64,000 nt of DNA from Chryseobacterium culicis (GCF_900108365.1 NZ_FNWQ01000001.1:1364001-1428000); one strand, 5' to 3'. Shown: positions 8,236 through 16,203, numbered from the stretch's first letter. The notes: a model not told the origin generated them from the letters alone. Made by a program: numbers and translations.

Positions 8236-8886
8236 TTAAGAACCGGCTAATTCAAAGATTTTGTCAATGTCTAAGCTTCTGTATTCTGAGTAGATGTGTG
8301 AATGAAAATCATTTAATTTTCTGAGTAATTCCAATAGTTGTGCTTTTTCTTTATTTTCAAGCTTGCCCGCAAGAATTCTGGACGTCATATTCACTTTTTC
8401 AACGGAGCGGTGGAAATAATCTTCTCCTTTCGTGCTGATGTTCAGGCGTTTGCTTCTTTTATCCTCAATGTCGTTTTTTTCCTCGATTAAGCCATATTCC
8501 AGAAGACGTTTGATAATCTGCGTACCGGTTTGTTTTTCGTGTCCGTTTCTTTCAATCAGCTGAATTTTAGTGAGATTCGGTTCATCTTTCAGCCGGTAGA
8601 GATAAGTGAATTCTTCATTGGCCAATTCAGGAAAATCATTCAGACCCTTTCTGATCAGTTGTTTAGAATACCTTCCCAACAGTAAAACCTGCTTGCAGAT
8701 TTCATTTTCTGTGAAAGAAACCTGATGCTGTTCATTTTTAAAAAGCTTTGTAGGGCTTTCCGTTCTGTATTTTTTATCATTCAGCCATAAACGGAAATCC
8801 TCAACAGTGGAGTGAGGTTTATAAGATCCGGAGTTTTCAAATTCTTTTACCTGATGCAGCAAGTCAATGAAAAAGTCAGTATTCAT
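8236..8886 (-). CDS. MarR-family winged-helix regulator
   Basis: A 216-residue DNA-binding protein. The winged helix-turn-helix is visible in the middle to C-terminal part: LTKIQLIERNGHEKQTGTQ, then IIKRLLEYGLIEEKNDIED and KRSKRLNISTKGE, which is the MarR wing. The N-terminal 60 residues are longer than in most MarR proteins (usually about 150 residues). It follows the SDR at 8912-9610 by 25 bp on the same strand, so the two are likely co-transcribed. It may respond to a small phenolic or oxidant ligand as relatives do; the ligand is not evident. Confidence 0.85.
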   Translation of the reverse strand: MNTDFFIDLLHQVKEFENSGSYKPHSTVEDFRLWLNDKKYRTESPTKLFKNEQHQVSFTENEICKQVLLLGRYSKQLIRKGLNDFPELANEEFTYLYRLKDEPNLTKIQLIERNGHEKQTGTQIIKRLLEYGLIEEKNDIEDKRSKRLNISTKGEDYFHRSVEKVNMTSRILAGKLENKEKAQLLELLRKLNDFHSHIYSEYRSLDIDKIFELAGS

Positions 8887-8911
8887 AGCGCAAATTTAAT
8901 CTAAATATTTT

Positions 8912-9610
8912 TTAAAGCTTCACACTTCCCATTCCACCATCAACACCGAAAATTTGTCCGGTAATCCAGGACGACTGATCCGAAACCAAAAAAGCCGCCA
9001 TTTCCGCCATTTCCTCAGCTGTTCCAACTCTCTGCAGCGGATGTCTCTTCGCAGAAGCCTCTCTTTTTTCCGGTGTTGATAAAAGCTGTGATGCCAGATG
9101 GGTGTCCGTTAAAGAAGGTGCAATCGCATTAACCCTAATTTTCTGAGCCGAAAATTCTGCTGCTAAACTTTTTGTAAGACCTTCCACAGCATTTTTACTT
9201 GCGGCAACAGATGCATGAAAAGGCATTCCCAGTTTTGCTGCCACCGAACTGAAAAGAACAACTGATGCACTTTCAGATTTTTTGAGATTGGGCAGCAGTT
9301 TTTGAACCGTCTTTACCGCTCCTAAAACATTAATTTCAAAATCATTTCTAAAATCATCCGCAGAAAGCCGGTTGAATGGCTTTAGAGTAATGCTTCCCGG
9401 CGCATAAACCAATCCGTCAATAACTTCAGGAAAGCTGATTTCATCTAAATTTCCCGTCATAATGTCCATTGTGTGGAATTCAATATTAGGATGATTCAGT
9501 TCCGGATTTTCAGTTCTGGAAATTCCGATGATTTTGTGTTTTTCTGCAAGTTTGTTTGCCGTTGCGAGGCCAATGCCTTTTCCACAGCCGATGATGACAA
9601 TATTTTTCAT
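8912..9610 (-). CDS. SDR-family protein with the active-site Tyr replaced by Val
   Basis: A 232-residue Rossmann-fold protein. The cofactor loop GCGKGIG is at residues 8-14 and the C-terminus ends with WITGQIFGVDGGMG. Ser122 and Lys139 are in place, but the residue 13 after Ser122 is Val135 (VAASK) where Tyr is expected. The family contains a branch with the same ASVAASK-like sequence, so it seems conserved and not a mutation. Whether it can still reduce carbonyls is doubtful. It is followed by the MarR gene and preceded, beyond an inverted repeat, by the DUF2805 gene of the photolyase cluster, with which such SDRs are often found. Confidence 0.85.
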   Translation of the reverse strand: MKNIVIIGCGKGIGLATANKLAEKHKIIGISRTENPELNHPNIEFHTMDIMTGNLDEISFPEVIDGLVYAPGSITLKPFNRLSADDFRNDFEINVLGAVKTVQKLLPNLKKSESASVVLFSSVAAKLGMPFHASVAASKNAVEGLTKSLAAEFSAQKIRVNAIAPSLTDTHLASQLLSTPEKREASAKRHPLQRVGTAEEMAEMAAFLVSDQSSWITGQIFGVDGGMGSVKL

Positions 9611-9666
9611 AGTGATTTACTTTCGATTTTTTATAACGTTAAGGCCTTCTCTTTTTGAATTTAAGA

Positions 9667-9748
9667 CGCTTCGACAAGCGCAGTGTGAGAATTCTAATAA
9701 TATTAGATCAGATATTTCGATACTTTCAGGCTGAGCTTGCCGAAGCCT
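9667..9748. repeat. Inverted pair of an extragenic repeat
   Basis: The arms GCTTCGACAAGCGCAGTGTG (from 9668) and TCAGGCTGAGCTTGCCGAAGC (9726-9746) are imperfect reverse complements and could fold into a long stem-loop. The second arm is followed by a T-rich run. A third related copy lies at 10161-10183. The sequence type CTTCGACAAGCTCAGCCTGA is a common intergenic repeat in Bacteroidota genomes. Here it separates the SDR gene from the DUF2805 gene and may end transcription. Confidence 0.65.
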
Positions 9749-9804
9749 TTTAATTATTTTTAGCTTAAAACCCTAAGCCTATAGGGCTTTTTCAATTGCA
9801 CCAA

Positions 9805-10086
9805 TTATCTTTTCGATATTTTATTATTGCTGATCATCCGTTGCCTGCTGCATTTAAAGCGGTTGATTTCTTCACTTCTTTTTTTCAGATGTTTCTGGCT
9901 CACTCCGGAATTCACTCTTTTTCTCCAGAGTTTGAAACTCGATTCCTTCAGTTCCGACCGCATCAGTTCAATCACTTCTGATTCACTGATTCCAAACTGA
10001 AATTGTATCGCTTCAAACGGCGTTCTGTCTTCCCAAGCCATTTCGATGATTCTGTCAATTTCTTTTATGTTGAGGTTTTTATTCAT
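9805..10086 (-). CDS. DUF2805 (TIGR03643) family protein
   Basis: A 93-residue protein. The segment IDRIIEMAWEDRTPFEAI followed by FQFGISESEVIELMR is the hallmark of DUF2805, with FKLWRKRVN after it. The domain looks like a small helix-turn-helix, but no function is established. The family is typically encoded next to photolyase or cryptochrome genes, as here (149 bp from the photolyase-related gene at 10236). The C-terminal tail is very basic (KKRSEE, SRQR, NKISKR), suggesting nucleic acid contact; this is inference. Confidence 0.88.
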   Translation of the reverse strand: MNKNLNIKEIDRIIEMAWEDRTPFEAIQFQFGISESEVIELMRSELKESSFKLWRKRVNSGVSQKHLKKRSEEINRFKCSRQRMISNNKISKR

Positions 10087-10160
10087 TTTTATTTTTTTAC
10101 CCTGAAATATCCTCCGGGAAGCCCGTGATAATATCTCTTATACTAACTTTATTCTGCTTT

Positions 10161-10190
10161 GTCAGGCTGAGCTTGTCGAAGCCTTTTTTT
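10161..10190. repeat. Third copy of the extragenic repeat
   Basis: GTCAGGCTGAGCTTGTCGAA (10161-10180) followed by GCC and a T-rich run is a direct-orientation relative of the arm at 9726-9746. It occupies the gap between DUF2805 and the photolyase-related gene. Confidence 0.65.
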
Positions 10191-10235
10191 CTTTTTCAAG
10201 ATTACATTCAGACATTTCCTGCGTGGCTGAAAGAA

Positions 10236-11714
10236 TCATTTAACATTCCCGATAAATTTCTTTGCGGCTTTAAAATGCTGCTTTCGCTTTTCTTCCGGCA
10301 TTTTCTCCAGCGTTTTCAGCATCATTCCCAGTCTGGGATTTTTAGCAAAGAAATCCTTATGGTCATTGATAAAATTCCAGAATAGGGCATCCCATTTTTC
10401 GGTCCAGTCTCCGTCGCCGTAGTCACTCATCTTTTTAATGTAATTGCTTCCGCTGATGTAAGGTTTAGTACTCATTTTACCGCCATCCGAATAGCTGCTC
10501 ATTCCATACACATTCGGAACCATCACCCAATCGTAAGAATCAATGAACATTTCCATAAACCACTGATAAACCTCATCGGGATTGAACTGACAGAGGTTCA
10601 TAAAATTGGCAAAAATCATCAGTCTTTCGATGTGATGGGCATAACCGGTTTTTAAAAGTTTCCGCAGCGAGCTGTCAATAGGCCGGATTCCCGTTTTGGC
10701 GGTGTAAAATGATTCCGGCAGGTGTTGCTGATGTTTCCAGTAATTGTTATTCCGCTGATCCGTTCCCTGATAAATATAAACACCACGCACAAATTCCCGC
10801 CAACCCAAAATCTGGCGTACAAAACCCTCCAGAGAATTCACCGGGATATCATTCTCCTGTGCGAAGGAAATTGCTTTTTCGAGAACATTTTCAGACGTTA
10901 AAAGCCCGATGTTCATCAACGGAGAAAGTATGCTGTGATGCAGAAAATGTTCATTTTCCACAATGCTGTCCTCATATATGCCAAACTCGTGGAATCGGTT
11001 CTCAAAAAACTGTTCCAGCCATTGTTCAGCTTCAGTAAAAGTAGTAGGATAAAGCTGCTCATCAGTTAGCATTCCGTAATTTTTGGCGAAGTGTTTTTCT
11101 GTATATTGTTTCGCTTCTTCATAAAAGTCATTGTTTTTCGGGAAATAAATTGCAGGAGCTTTCTTATTTTTCGGATATTTTTTGCGGTTTTCTGTGTCGT
11201 ATGTCCATTTTCCACCCAATGGTTTTCCGGCTTTCATCAGGATGTTTCGTGTGATTCTCTGCTGTTTGTAAAAATCAGTCTGATGATAGGATTTTTTATC
11301 TTCGAAATATTCTTTAAGATCTTCCTGGGTATTGATGAAAAGCGGACTGTCCATGATTTCAAGTTCCAGCTTTGTCTTTTTCAGCCTTTTTTCCAGCCAG
11401 TTATCGCAGACATCAGTTGTTTTTATCGCTTTAAAACCCTCTTTTGCAAGCTTTTGAATTAAATGTCTGATATCCGAAAATTTTGATGAACTTTCAATGT
11501 ATTCAACTTTAAAACCCGCTTTTTTCAGTCTGTTTTCATAGAATTTCATGGTTGCCCTATGAAATGCAATTTTCTGTTTATGAAAAGAATATTGTTTAAA
11601 AAACAGAAATTCCTCCACCAGAAATACAGGCTGATTTTTATCCAGATAATCCATATCCTTAAAAAGCTGATGCGGAAAGATCAATTGAGCGGTATGTTTT
11701 ACTTCTTTATCCAT
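10236..11714 (-). CDS. Cryptochrome/photolyase-related protein without iron-sulfur cysteines
   Basis: A 492-residue protein of the deoxyribodipyrimidine photolyase-related (PF04244, FeS-BCP/CryPro) type. An N-terminal antenna-domain-like part begins LIFPHQLF. The FAD-binding part includes GFVRQILGWREFVRG, the segment GYAHHIERLMIFANFMNL, and DWVMVPNVYGMSSYSDGGKM. Family members usually carry three cysteines after MSDY that help hold a 4Fe-4S cluster. Here that segment reads MSDYGDGDWTEKWDALFW, with no cysteine, and only two Cys are seen in the whole protein. It probably binds FAD and repairs (6-4) lesions or senses light, but loss of the cluster sets it apart. It overlaps the DASH gene by 16 bp, so it is translationally coupled. 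Confidence 0.88.
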   Translation of the reverse strand: MDKEVKHTAQLIFPHQLFKDMDYLDKNQPVFLVEEFLFFKQYSFHKQKIAFHRATMKFYENRLKKAGFKVEYIESSSKFSDIRHLIQKLAKEGFKAIKTTDVCDNWLEKRLKKTKLELEIMDSPLFINTQEDLKEYFEDKKSYHQTDFYKQQRITRNILMKAGKPLGGKWTYDTENRKKYPKNKKAPAIYFPKNNDFYEEAKQYTEKHFAKNYGMLTDEQLYPTTFTEAEQWLEQFFENRFHEFGIYEDSIVENEHFLHHSILSPLMNIGLLTSENVLEKAISFAQENDIPVNSLEGFVRQILGWREFVRGVYIYQGTDQRNNNYWKHQQHLPESFYTAKTGIRPIDSSLRKLLKTGYAHHIERLMIFANFMNLCQFNPDEVYQWFMEMFIDSYDWVMVPNVYGMSSYSDGGKMSTKPYISGSNYIKKMSDYGDGDWTEKWDALFWNFINDHKDFFAKNPRLGMMLKTLEKMPEEKRKQHFKAAKKFIGNVK

Positions 11715-12997
11715 AATTTTCTGTATTCTTGTCCTGAGTCATATATTTCTGCCTGTTTTTCAGGGTTGAAATTTCTGTCCCGATTATCATTTCCAACGCC
11801 GGCGAGATACATCCAGTTGCCATAATTGCTGTGAACATCATAATCAATAAGCATTCCCTCAAAATAAGCTGCCCCCTTTCTCCAGTCCTGTTTCAGGGTC
11901 TTGCAGAAATAGGAAGCCGCATTTTGCCGGCCACGATTGCTCATCCAGCCGGTACTTTTCAGTTCAAGCATATTCGCATTCACAAAATCGGACTCAGTTT
12001 CTCCGTCCTTCCATTTTTGAATCAGTTCCCGATTGTTTTCTACAGCATATTTTTGCCCGCTGATTCCGTTTTTCCGGAAAATTAAATCGTTGTACTGTAA
12101 AGAAGTATACCTGAAAAAATCCCTCCATAACAGTTCAAAAACCAGCCAATACGTTGAATCATTAGCTCCGAATTCTTCTTCATATTTTTTAATTTCGGAA
12201 TACACCGTGACGGCAGAAAGGCTGCCGTCTGATAGCCACGCGGAAAATTTAGAACTGTAATCTGCTCCCGACAAACCGTTTCGGGTGTCTTTATATCTGC
12301 TCAGATTCCGTGTTTCTGAGAAATAATGATGTAATCTTTTTAACGCTGCATTTTCTCCGCCCGAAAATGGAAAAGCTGTTCTTTCATCAATTTCAAAGTT
12401 TTCAAAACCTAATAATTTCAAAGAAATTTCATCGCTTTTCAGAGGAATATGTACTCCTTTATAAAGATCTTTTTCCGATTCAAATTCAGGACGGATCAGA
12501 AGATTTTTTTCAATTTTCTGTCTGAACGTTGTGAAAAGCAGCGGAATTTTATCCAGAACTTTAAAAACAAAAAGCGGATGAACCAAAAACTGCGAGTACG
12601 ATTTTTCCCAAACTGCATACGGAACCACTTTTTCAATTTTAGCCTGTAAACCCACTTCTTCTTTTGTCCATTCTTCCTGACAGAAAATCTTAACCACCTC
12701 AAATTCTTCGGAAATGTCTTTGAAAATATCCGCTGTTTTTCCATATTTAACTAAAAAAGGAATCCTTTGCCGGGCTAAATTCTGTTTTACATTTTCAACC
12801 GTTTCCAGCAGGAATTTGGCTCTGAATTGCATAATTTTTCTACAGCCAAACTGTTTTTGTGCAAAAAAATCAGAATCAAAAACATAGAGGGCAAGAAAAG
12901 GCAAATCTTCCTGCATCACCTTATATAAGGATTCTGAATCTCTTGTTCTTAAATCTTTGGTGAACCAGAGGATGTTGATTTTTTGTTTTTTCGGCAT
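11699..12997 (-). CDS. DASH-type cryptochrome / photolyase
   Basis: The start is placed at the ATG at 12997 (432 residues), since the N-terminal antenna strand [14 protein letters not shown] follows at once. Residues further upstream in the same frame belong to the overlapping DUF2256 gene region. DASH landmarks are clear: [20 protein letters not shown] (FAD phosphate region), [16 protein letters not shown], and [24 protein letters not shown] proteins bind FAD and usually methenyltetrahydrofolate and repair cyclobutane dimers, mainly in single-stranded DNA. It forms a tight operon with DUF2256 (overlap 49 bp) and the photolyase-related gene (overlap 16 bp). Whether it repairs DNA or only senses blue light cannot be told from sequence. 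Confidence 0.9.
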   Translation of the reverse strand: MPKKQKINILWFTKDLRTRDSESLYKVMQEDLPFLALYVFDSDFFAQKQFGCRKIMQFRAKFLLETVENVKQNLARQRIPFLVKYGKTADIFKDISEEFEVVKIFCQEEWTKEEVGLQAKIEKVVPYAVWEKSYSQFLVHPLFVFKVLDKIPLLFTTFRQKIEKNLLIRPEFESEKDLYKGVHIPLKSDEISLKLLGFENFEIDERTAFPFSGGENAALKRLHHYFSETRNLSRYKDTRNGLSGADYSSKFSAWLSDGSLSAVTVYSEIKKYEEEFGANDSTYWLVFELLWRDFFRYTSLQYNDLIFRKNGISGQKYAVENNRELIQKWKDGETESDFVNANMLELKSTGWMSNRGRQNAASYFCKTLKQDWRKGAAYFEGMLIDYDVHSNYGNWMYLAGVGNDNRDRNFNPEKQAEIYDSGQEYRKLWIKK

Positions 12998-13104
12998 CTT
13001 TCGCTGCAATATTTTACATCGTCCCAGTTTTTCTTCCACTTTTTCCGCCAACTGAAAGGAAGTCCGCAGACTTCACAGATTTTGGAAGGTAATCCTGATG
13101 GCAT
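12949..13104 (-). CDS. DUF2256 zinc-ribbon protein, 51 residues
   Basis: This short gene reads from an ATG at 13104 to a TAA at 12949-12951, in a different frame from the cryptochrome it overlaps by 49 bp. The protein starts [20 protein letters not shown] and continues with [18 protein letters not shown] and a polar tail. Two pairs of cysteines (CEVC and CSERC) make a zinc-ribbon, and the tryptophan-rich middle is the DUF2256 signature. Family members are known as neighbours of, or fusions to, cryptochrome/photolyase genes, but no function is established. The overlap means ribosomes ending here could restart on the cryptochrome. Confidence 0.88.
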   Translation of the reverse strand: MPSGLPSKICEVCGLPFSWRKKWKKNWDDVKYCSERCRKNKKSTSSGSPKI

Positions 13105-13219
13105 ATTTTTGTAGTTTTACTTTTGGACATCATTTTTGGTACCTATTATTCTTCGACAACTGTAATTTTTTTCATTATGAGGAAGAGTCTTTAGAAAAAT
13201 TTATTTACTATTGAAAAAA

Positions 13220-14536
13220 TTACTGTAAGTAGTTTTTAAAATTATGAATCACCACGTCTTTCGATCTTAAATCGTGCATCATATTATACAGCCCGAAAAA
13301 CGTTCTGTTCAGATAAATGAAATGTCTTGAACCGCGGTTGGTATTCATTCCCTTCATATCGCCTGCTTTGGCATATTTTTGACCCAGATCGGCAATTTCC
13401 TGGAAGAAAGATTCATCTGAAAAATCAAATTTTTCCTGATTAAATGGTCGGGTAAATAATTCAAGCAATTCGTAGAACAGCTTGGCAAAAAACTCTTTTT
13501 CCTGTGGAGAATCTTCTTCACGAAGGATTTCCAGCGTAAATAATTTCTCACGGAATATCTCAGGATTTTTAAGATTTTCTTCTTGAGCCAATTCAAAATA
13601 CGGAATGTAAAAATCTTCAGGAATTTCTTTGATACATCCAAAATCAATAACCATCAATTCCTTATCTTCTGAAATCAGGAAATTTCCGGGATGTGGATCT
13701 GCATGAACTTTTTTCAGCACATGCATTTGATACATGTAAAAATCCCAAAGTGTCTGTCCGAGTTTGTTCAAATCTTCCTGCGAATTCTGTTTTTTGGTAA
13801 ATTCTGAAAAATGAATTCCTGACATCCAATCCATTGTAATAATTTTCTCACAAGAATATGCCGGATAATATTGCGGAAATTTCACGTTCGGAAGATGGCT
13901 GCATTCTTCCGAAAAATGCTGACTTCTTTTAAGCTCCAGGCTGTAATCGGTTTCTTCAAACAATTTGTCTTCCACTTCCTGAAAGTAAGATTCTGAACCC
14001 TCTTTTTTAATGTTGAACATCTTCATGGCAATGGGTTTCACCATTTTAAGATCACTGGAAATACTTTCTTTTACTCCTGGGTACTGGATTTTGACCGCCA
14101 GCTTTTTATTCCCTTTTTTCGCTGTATGAACCTGTCCGATACTCGCTGCGTTCACAGATTCGGCAGAAAACTCATCAAAAATATCTTCCGGATTTTTCCC
14201 AAAGTATTTTCTGAACGTTTTCTTGACCAAAGCACCAGACAAAGGCGGAACGGAAAACTGTGAAAGCGAAAATTTATCTACATATTCCACCGGAAGTATA
14301 TTTTTTTCCATACTCAGCATTTGAGCAACTTTCAGGGCGGAACCTTTCAGTTCTTTCAGGGAGTCATAAATATCCGCTGCATTGTTTTCATTCAGAATTT
14401 TGCGTGCTTCATCTTCGTCTTTTGTTATTTTGTTTCCGTAATATTTCAGGTAATTGACTCCCACTTTTGCGCCAGCTTTCAGCAGGCTTCCTGTACGTTC
14501 AATTTTTCCTGTCGGAATTTTGTCTAATGTTTTCAT
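13220..14536 (-). CDS. ABC1/UbiB-family atypical protein kinase
   Basis: A 438-residue protein of the AarF/ABC1/UbiB group. The family KxGQ element appears as KVAQMLS near residue 69, followed by the nucleotide-loop equivalent NAASIGQVH, the lysine strand LAVKIQYPG, the catalytic loop HADPHPGNF and the metal site VIDFGC. Members affect quinone biosynthesis or stress tolerance and bind ATP; here no quinone gene is near. A TATATTTG box (14627-14634, minus strand) could be the promoter with an 86-nt leader. The gene lies between the photolyase operon and a TetR gene on the same strand, so it may belong to the same response. Confidence 0.9.
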   Translation of the reverse strand: MKTLDKIPTGKIERTGSLLKAGAKVGVNYLKYYGNKITKDEDEARKILNENNAADIYDSLKELKGSALKVAQMLSMEKNILPVEYVDKFSLSQFSVPPLSGALVKKTFRKYFGKNPEDIFDEFSAESVNAASIGQVHTAKKGNKKLAVKIQYPGVKESISSDLKMVKPIAMKMFNIKKEGSESYFQEVEDKLFEETDYSLELKRSQHFSEECSHLPNVKFPQYYPAYSCEKIITMDWMSGIHFSEFTKKQNSQEDLNKLGQTLWDFYMYQMHVLKKVHADPHPGNFLISEDKELMVIDFGCIKEIPEDFYIPYFELAQEENLKNPEIFREKLFTLEILREEDSPQEKEFFAKLFYELLELFTRPFNQEKFDFSDESFFQEIADLGQKYAKAGDMKGMNTNRGSRHFIYLNRTFFGLYNMMHDLRSKDVVIHNFKNYLQ

Positions 14537-14670
14537 TTTTTTTTGTGTGTTTTCAAAGCAAAGCCCGCAAGGTTTTTTAAATTGCTGACTTTAGAGATTA
14601 CAGAGCATTTGCAGTAAGAGAACTATCAAATATAGGCTTGTGGTAAATTGTTCCCTTTAAAAGAGCTGCA

Positions 14671-15330
14671 TCAGCTCATTTTAAATTTTTCCTTCCAGAG
14701 AAATTTTCCCAGATCGAAAACTTTTCTCAGGGGTTCGTTGTCCATCAGTTCAAAGCCGGTATCTATGGTTTTTTCAATGAAAATATCGGTCTTTTCAAAA
14801 TCGGGAGAGGTGTCTTTCTTCCAGAAATCAATTGAGGAAATAAGATGGAGCCAAAGGACTTCCTGTCTTGATTTTTCGTTGAACTTTCGGAGGTCTTCCT
14901 TTGCTTTCCGGATCAGTTCCCATTCATTGAAATCCAAAGTGTTGACAAAGTGCTGATGGGTTTCCCTGAGAGTCTTAAGCGTTTTGATATTCTGGATTTT
15001 GCTGCTTCCCAAAATGGATAGCACCAATGAACGGTTCATTGTCAGATTTTCAAAGAAAATGTAGTAAACATTCAGAAGCTTTTCCTTGGTTGTAATTTCA
15101 TCTGATGAATTAACTTCAGCAGCAAGTTCCAGCGATTTTGTAAAAAGATGATTCATTATTTCACTTTCAATCTGCTCGAAGCCTGAAAAATAATGGTAAA
15201 ATTCTTTCTCTTCAAAGTTGTTTTCTTTAGCAAAGAGATACACATTCTTTGGTTTTTCTCCATGATTCAAAAGATAATCTCCATACCGCTCAAATATTTT
15301 TTCCTGCGTGATGTTGGCTTGTTCTTGCAT
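14671..15330 (-). CDS. TetR-family regulator
   Basis: A 219-residue protein. The N-terminal 50 residues form the HTH: ITQEKIFERYGDYLLNHGEK, NVYLFAKENNFEEKEFYHYF. The rest is a helical ligand domain without recognisable ligand residues. It diverges from the GTP cyclohydrolase II gene; the 94-bp gap holds a 26-bp imperfect palindrome at 15341-15366 that is the obvious operator candidate. It probably controls itself, ribA and perhaps the UbiB/photolyase genes downstream on its own strand; this is inferred from position. Confidence 0.85.
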   Translation of the reverse strand: MQEQANITQEKIFERYGDYLLNHGEKPKNVYLFAKENNFEEKEFYHYFSGFEQIESEIMNHLFTKSLELAAEVNSSDEITTKEKLLNVYYIFFENLTMNRSLVLSILGSSKIQNIKTLKTLRETHQHFVNTLDFNEWELIRKAKEDLRKFNEKSRQEVLWLHLISSIDFWKKDTSPDFEKTDIFIEKTIDTGFELMDNEPLRKVFDLGKFLWKEKFKMS

Positions 15331-15340
15331 AATAGAATTT

Positions 15341-15398
15341 ATTTATTAACAAATTTAGTAATAAATTTTATTTTTAATTTAAATAAAGTATAAATTTG
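15341..15398. promoter_or_regulatory. TetR operator palindrome and ribA promoter box
   Basis: The half-sites ATTTATTA (15341-15348) and TAATAAAT (15359-15366) flank a centre AAATTT (15351-15356). Of 13 base pairs in this 26-bp palindrome only two mismatch. It sits 10 bp from the TetR start codon. A plus-strand TAAATTTG box at 15391-15398 fits the -7 consensus and lies 26 bp before the GTP cyclohydrolase II start codon, so a protein on the palindrome would sit just upstream of that promoter. Confidence 0.6.
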
Positions 15399-15424
15399 TA
15401 CTATATAAACCATTTAATTTTTGA

Positions 15425-16018
15425 ATGATGTTAAAAATACAGGCACAATCGAATATACCTACAGATTTTGGAATGTTTACTGTTTATGCCTTTTCAGAAT
15501 ACGAAAAGGACTGGAATCCGCACTTGGTTTGGGTATCAGAAAACACAGATTTCAGCAAAACAGTGAACGTCCGTTTTCACTCGGAATGTATCACCGGAGA
15601 GATTTTTCATTCTAAAAAATGTGAATGCGGACAACAGCTGGATACGGCCATGAAATATATGGCTGAAAACGGAGGAATGATTATTTATCTTCGCCAGGAA
15701 GGCAGAAACATAGGAATTATCAATAAACTAAGAGCCTATGCACTTCAGGAACAAGGTTTTGATACAGTGGAAGCGAATCTCAAACTGGGTCTGCCCGCAG
15801 ATGCAAGAAATTTTGATGGGGCAGTTGAAATGCTGAAGATCTTACAGGTGAAAGAAATTAATCTGCTAACAAATAATCCGGATAAGCTTAAATCTCTTGA
15901 AAATAGCGGGATTAAACTTCATCACAGAATTCCTCTTGAAATAGAATCCAATGAGGTGAATGAAAGTTATCTTTCTAAAAAGAAGGATTACTTCGGGCAT
16001 CTACTGGAAAAGGTGTAA
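15425..16018 (+). CDS. ribA: Stand-alone GTP cyclohydrolase II
   Basis: A 197-residue enzyme that opens GTP to the first riboflavin precursor. The zinc ligands are Cys55, Cys66 and Cys68 (SECITGE then KCECG), and the GTP/catalytic loop YLRQEGRNIG is near residue 90. The late segment NLLTNNPDK is also characteristic. Most Bacteroidota make riboflavin with a fused RibBA, so this single-domain copy is likely an additional, regulated enzyme. It diverges from a TetR gene and neighbours two flavoproteins, which suggests extra flavin supply, or lumazine antenna supply, for the photolyases. The start could also be the second ATG at 15428. Confidence 0.92.
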   Translation: MMLKIQAQSNIPTDFGMFTVYAFSEYEKDWNPHLVWVSENTDFSKTVNVRFHSECITGEIFHSKKCECGQQLDTAMKYMAENGGMIIYLRQEGRNIGIINKLRAYALQEQGFDTVEANLKLGLPADARNFDGAVEMLKILQVKEINLLTNNPDKLKSLENSGIKLHHRIPLEIESNEVNESYLSKKKDYFGHLLEKV

Positions 16019-16148
16019 TATTCTTATTCACTTAGAAATTCCACGGTCTCCATTTATTATGATAGTACTTTCTTACGAACTGATTTGGACAAAGGAATTT
16101 TTGTAATAAGCCTTTCTATAAGACAGCTTGAACCCTTTGATAATAAGA

Positions 16149-16200
16149 AATGCCCCTAAAAAGTGTCTAACTTTTTGGGGGCAGTCTAAAAAGGGGCATT
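16149..16200. terminator. Complex bidirectional hairpin, perhaps an IS-end remnant
   Basis: The segment 16151-16183 folds as TGCCCCTAAAAAG, loop TGTCTAA, CTTTTTGGGGGCA, a 13-bp stem with one mismatch. A second GGGGCATT arm at 16193-16200 can also pair with AATGCCCC at 16149-16156, giving alternative folds. It lies between convergent genes (ribA and the secreted protein), where a bidirectional terminator is expected. The core GTGTCTAACTTTTTGGGGGC looks like the end of insertion elements seen in Bacteroidota, from memory only. Confidence 0.55.
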
Positions 16201-16203
16201 ATA

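Noticed and set aside
10709..12649. Several plus-strand frames antisense to the photolyase genes
   Set aside because: They are shadows of the minus-strand coding regions, whose domain motifs are clear.
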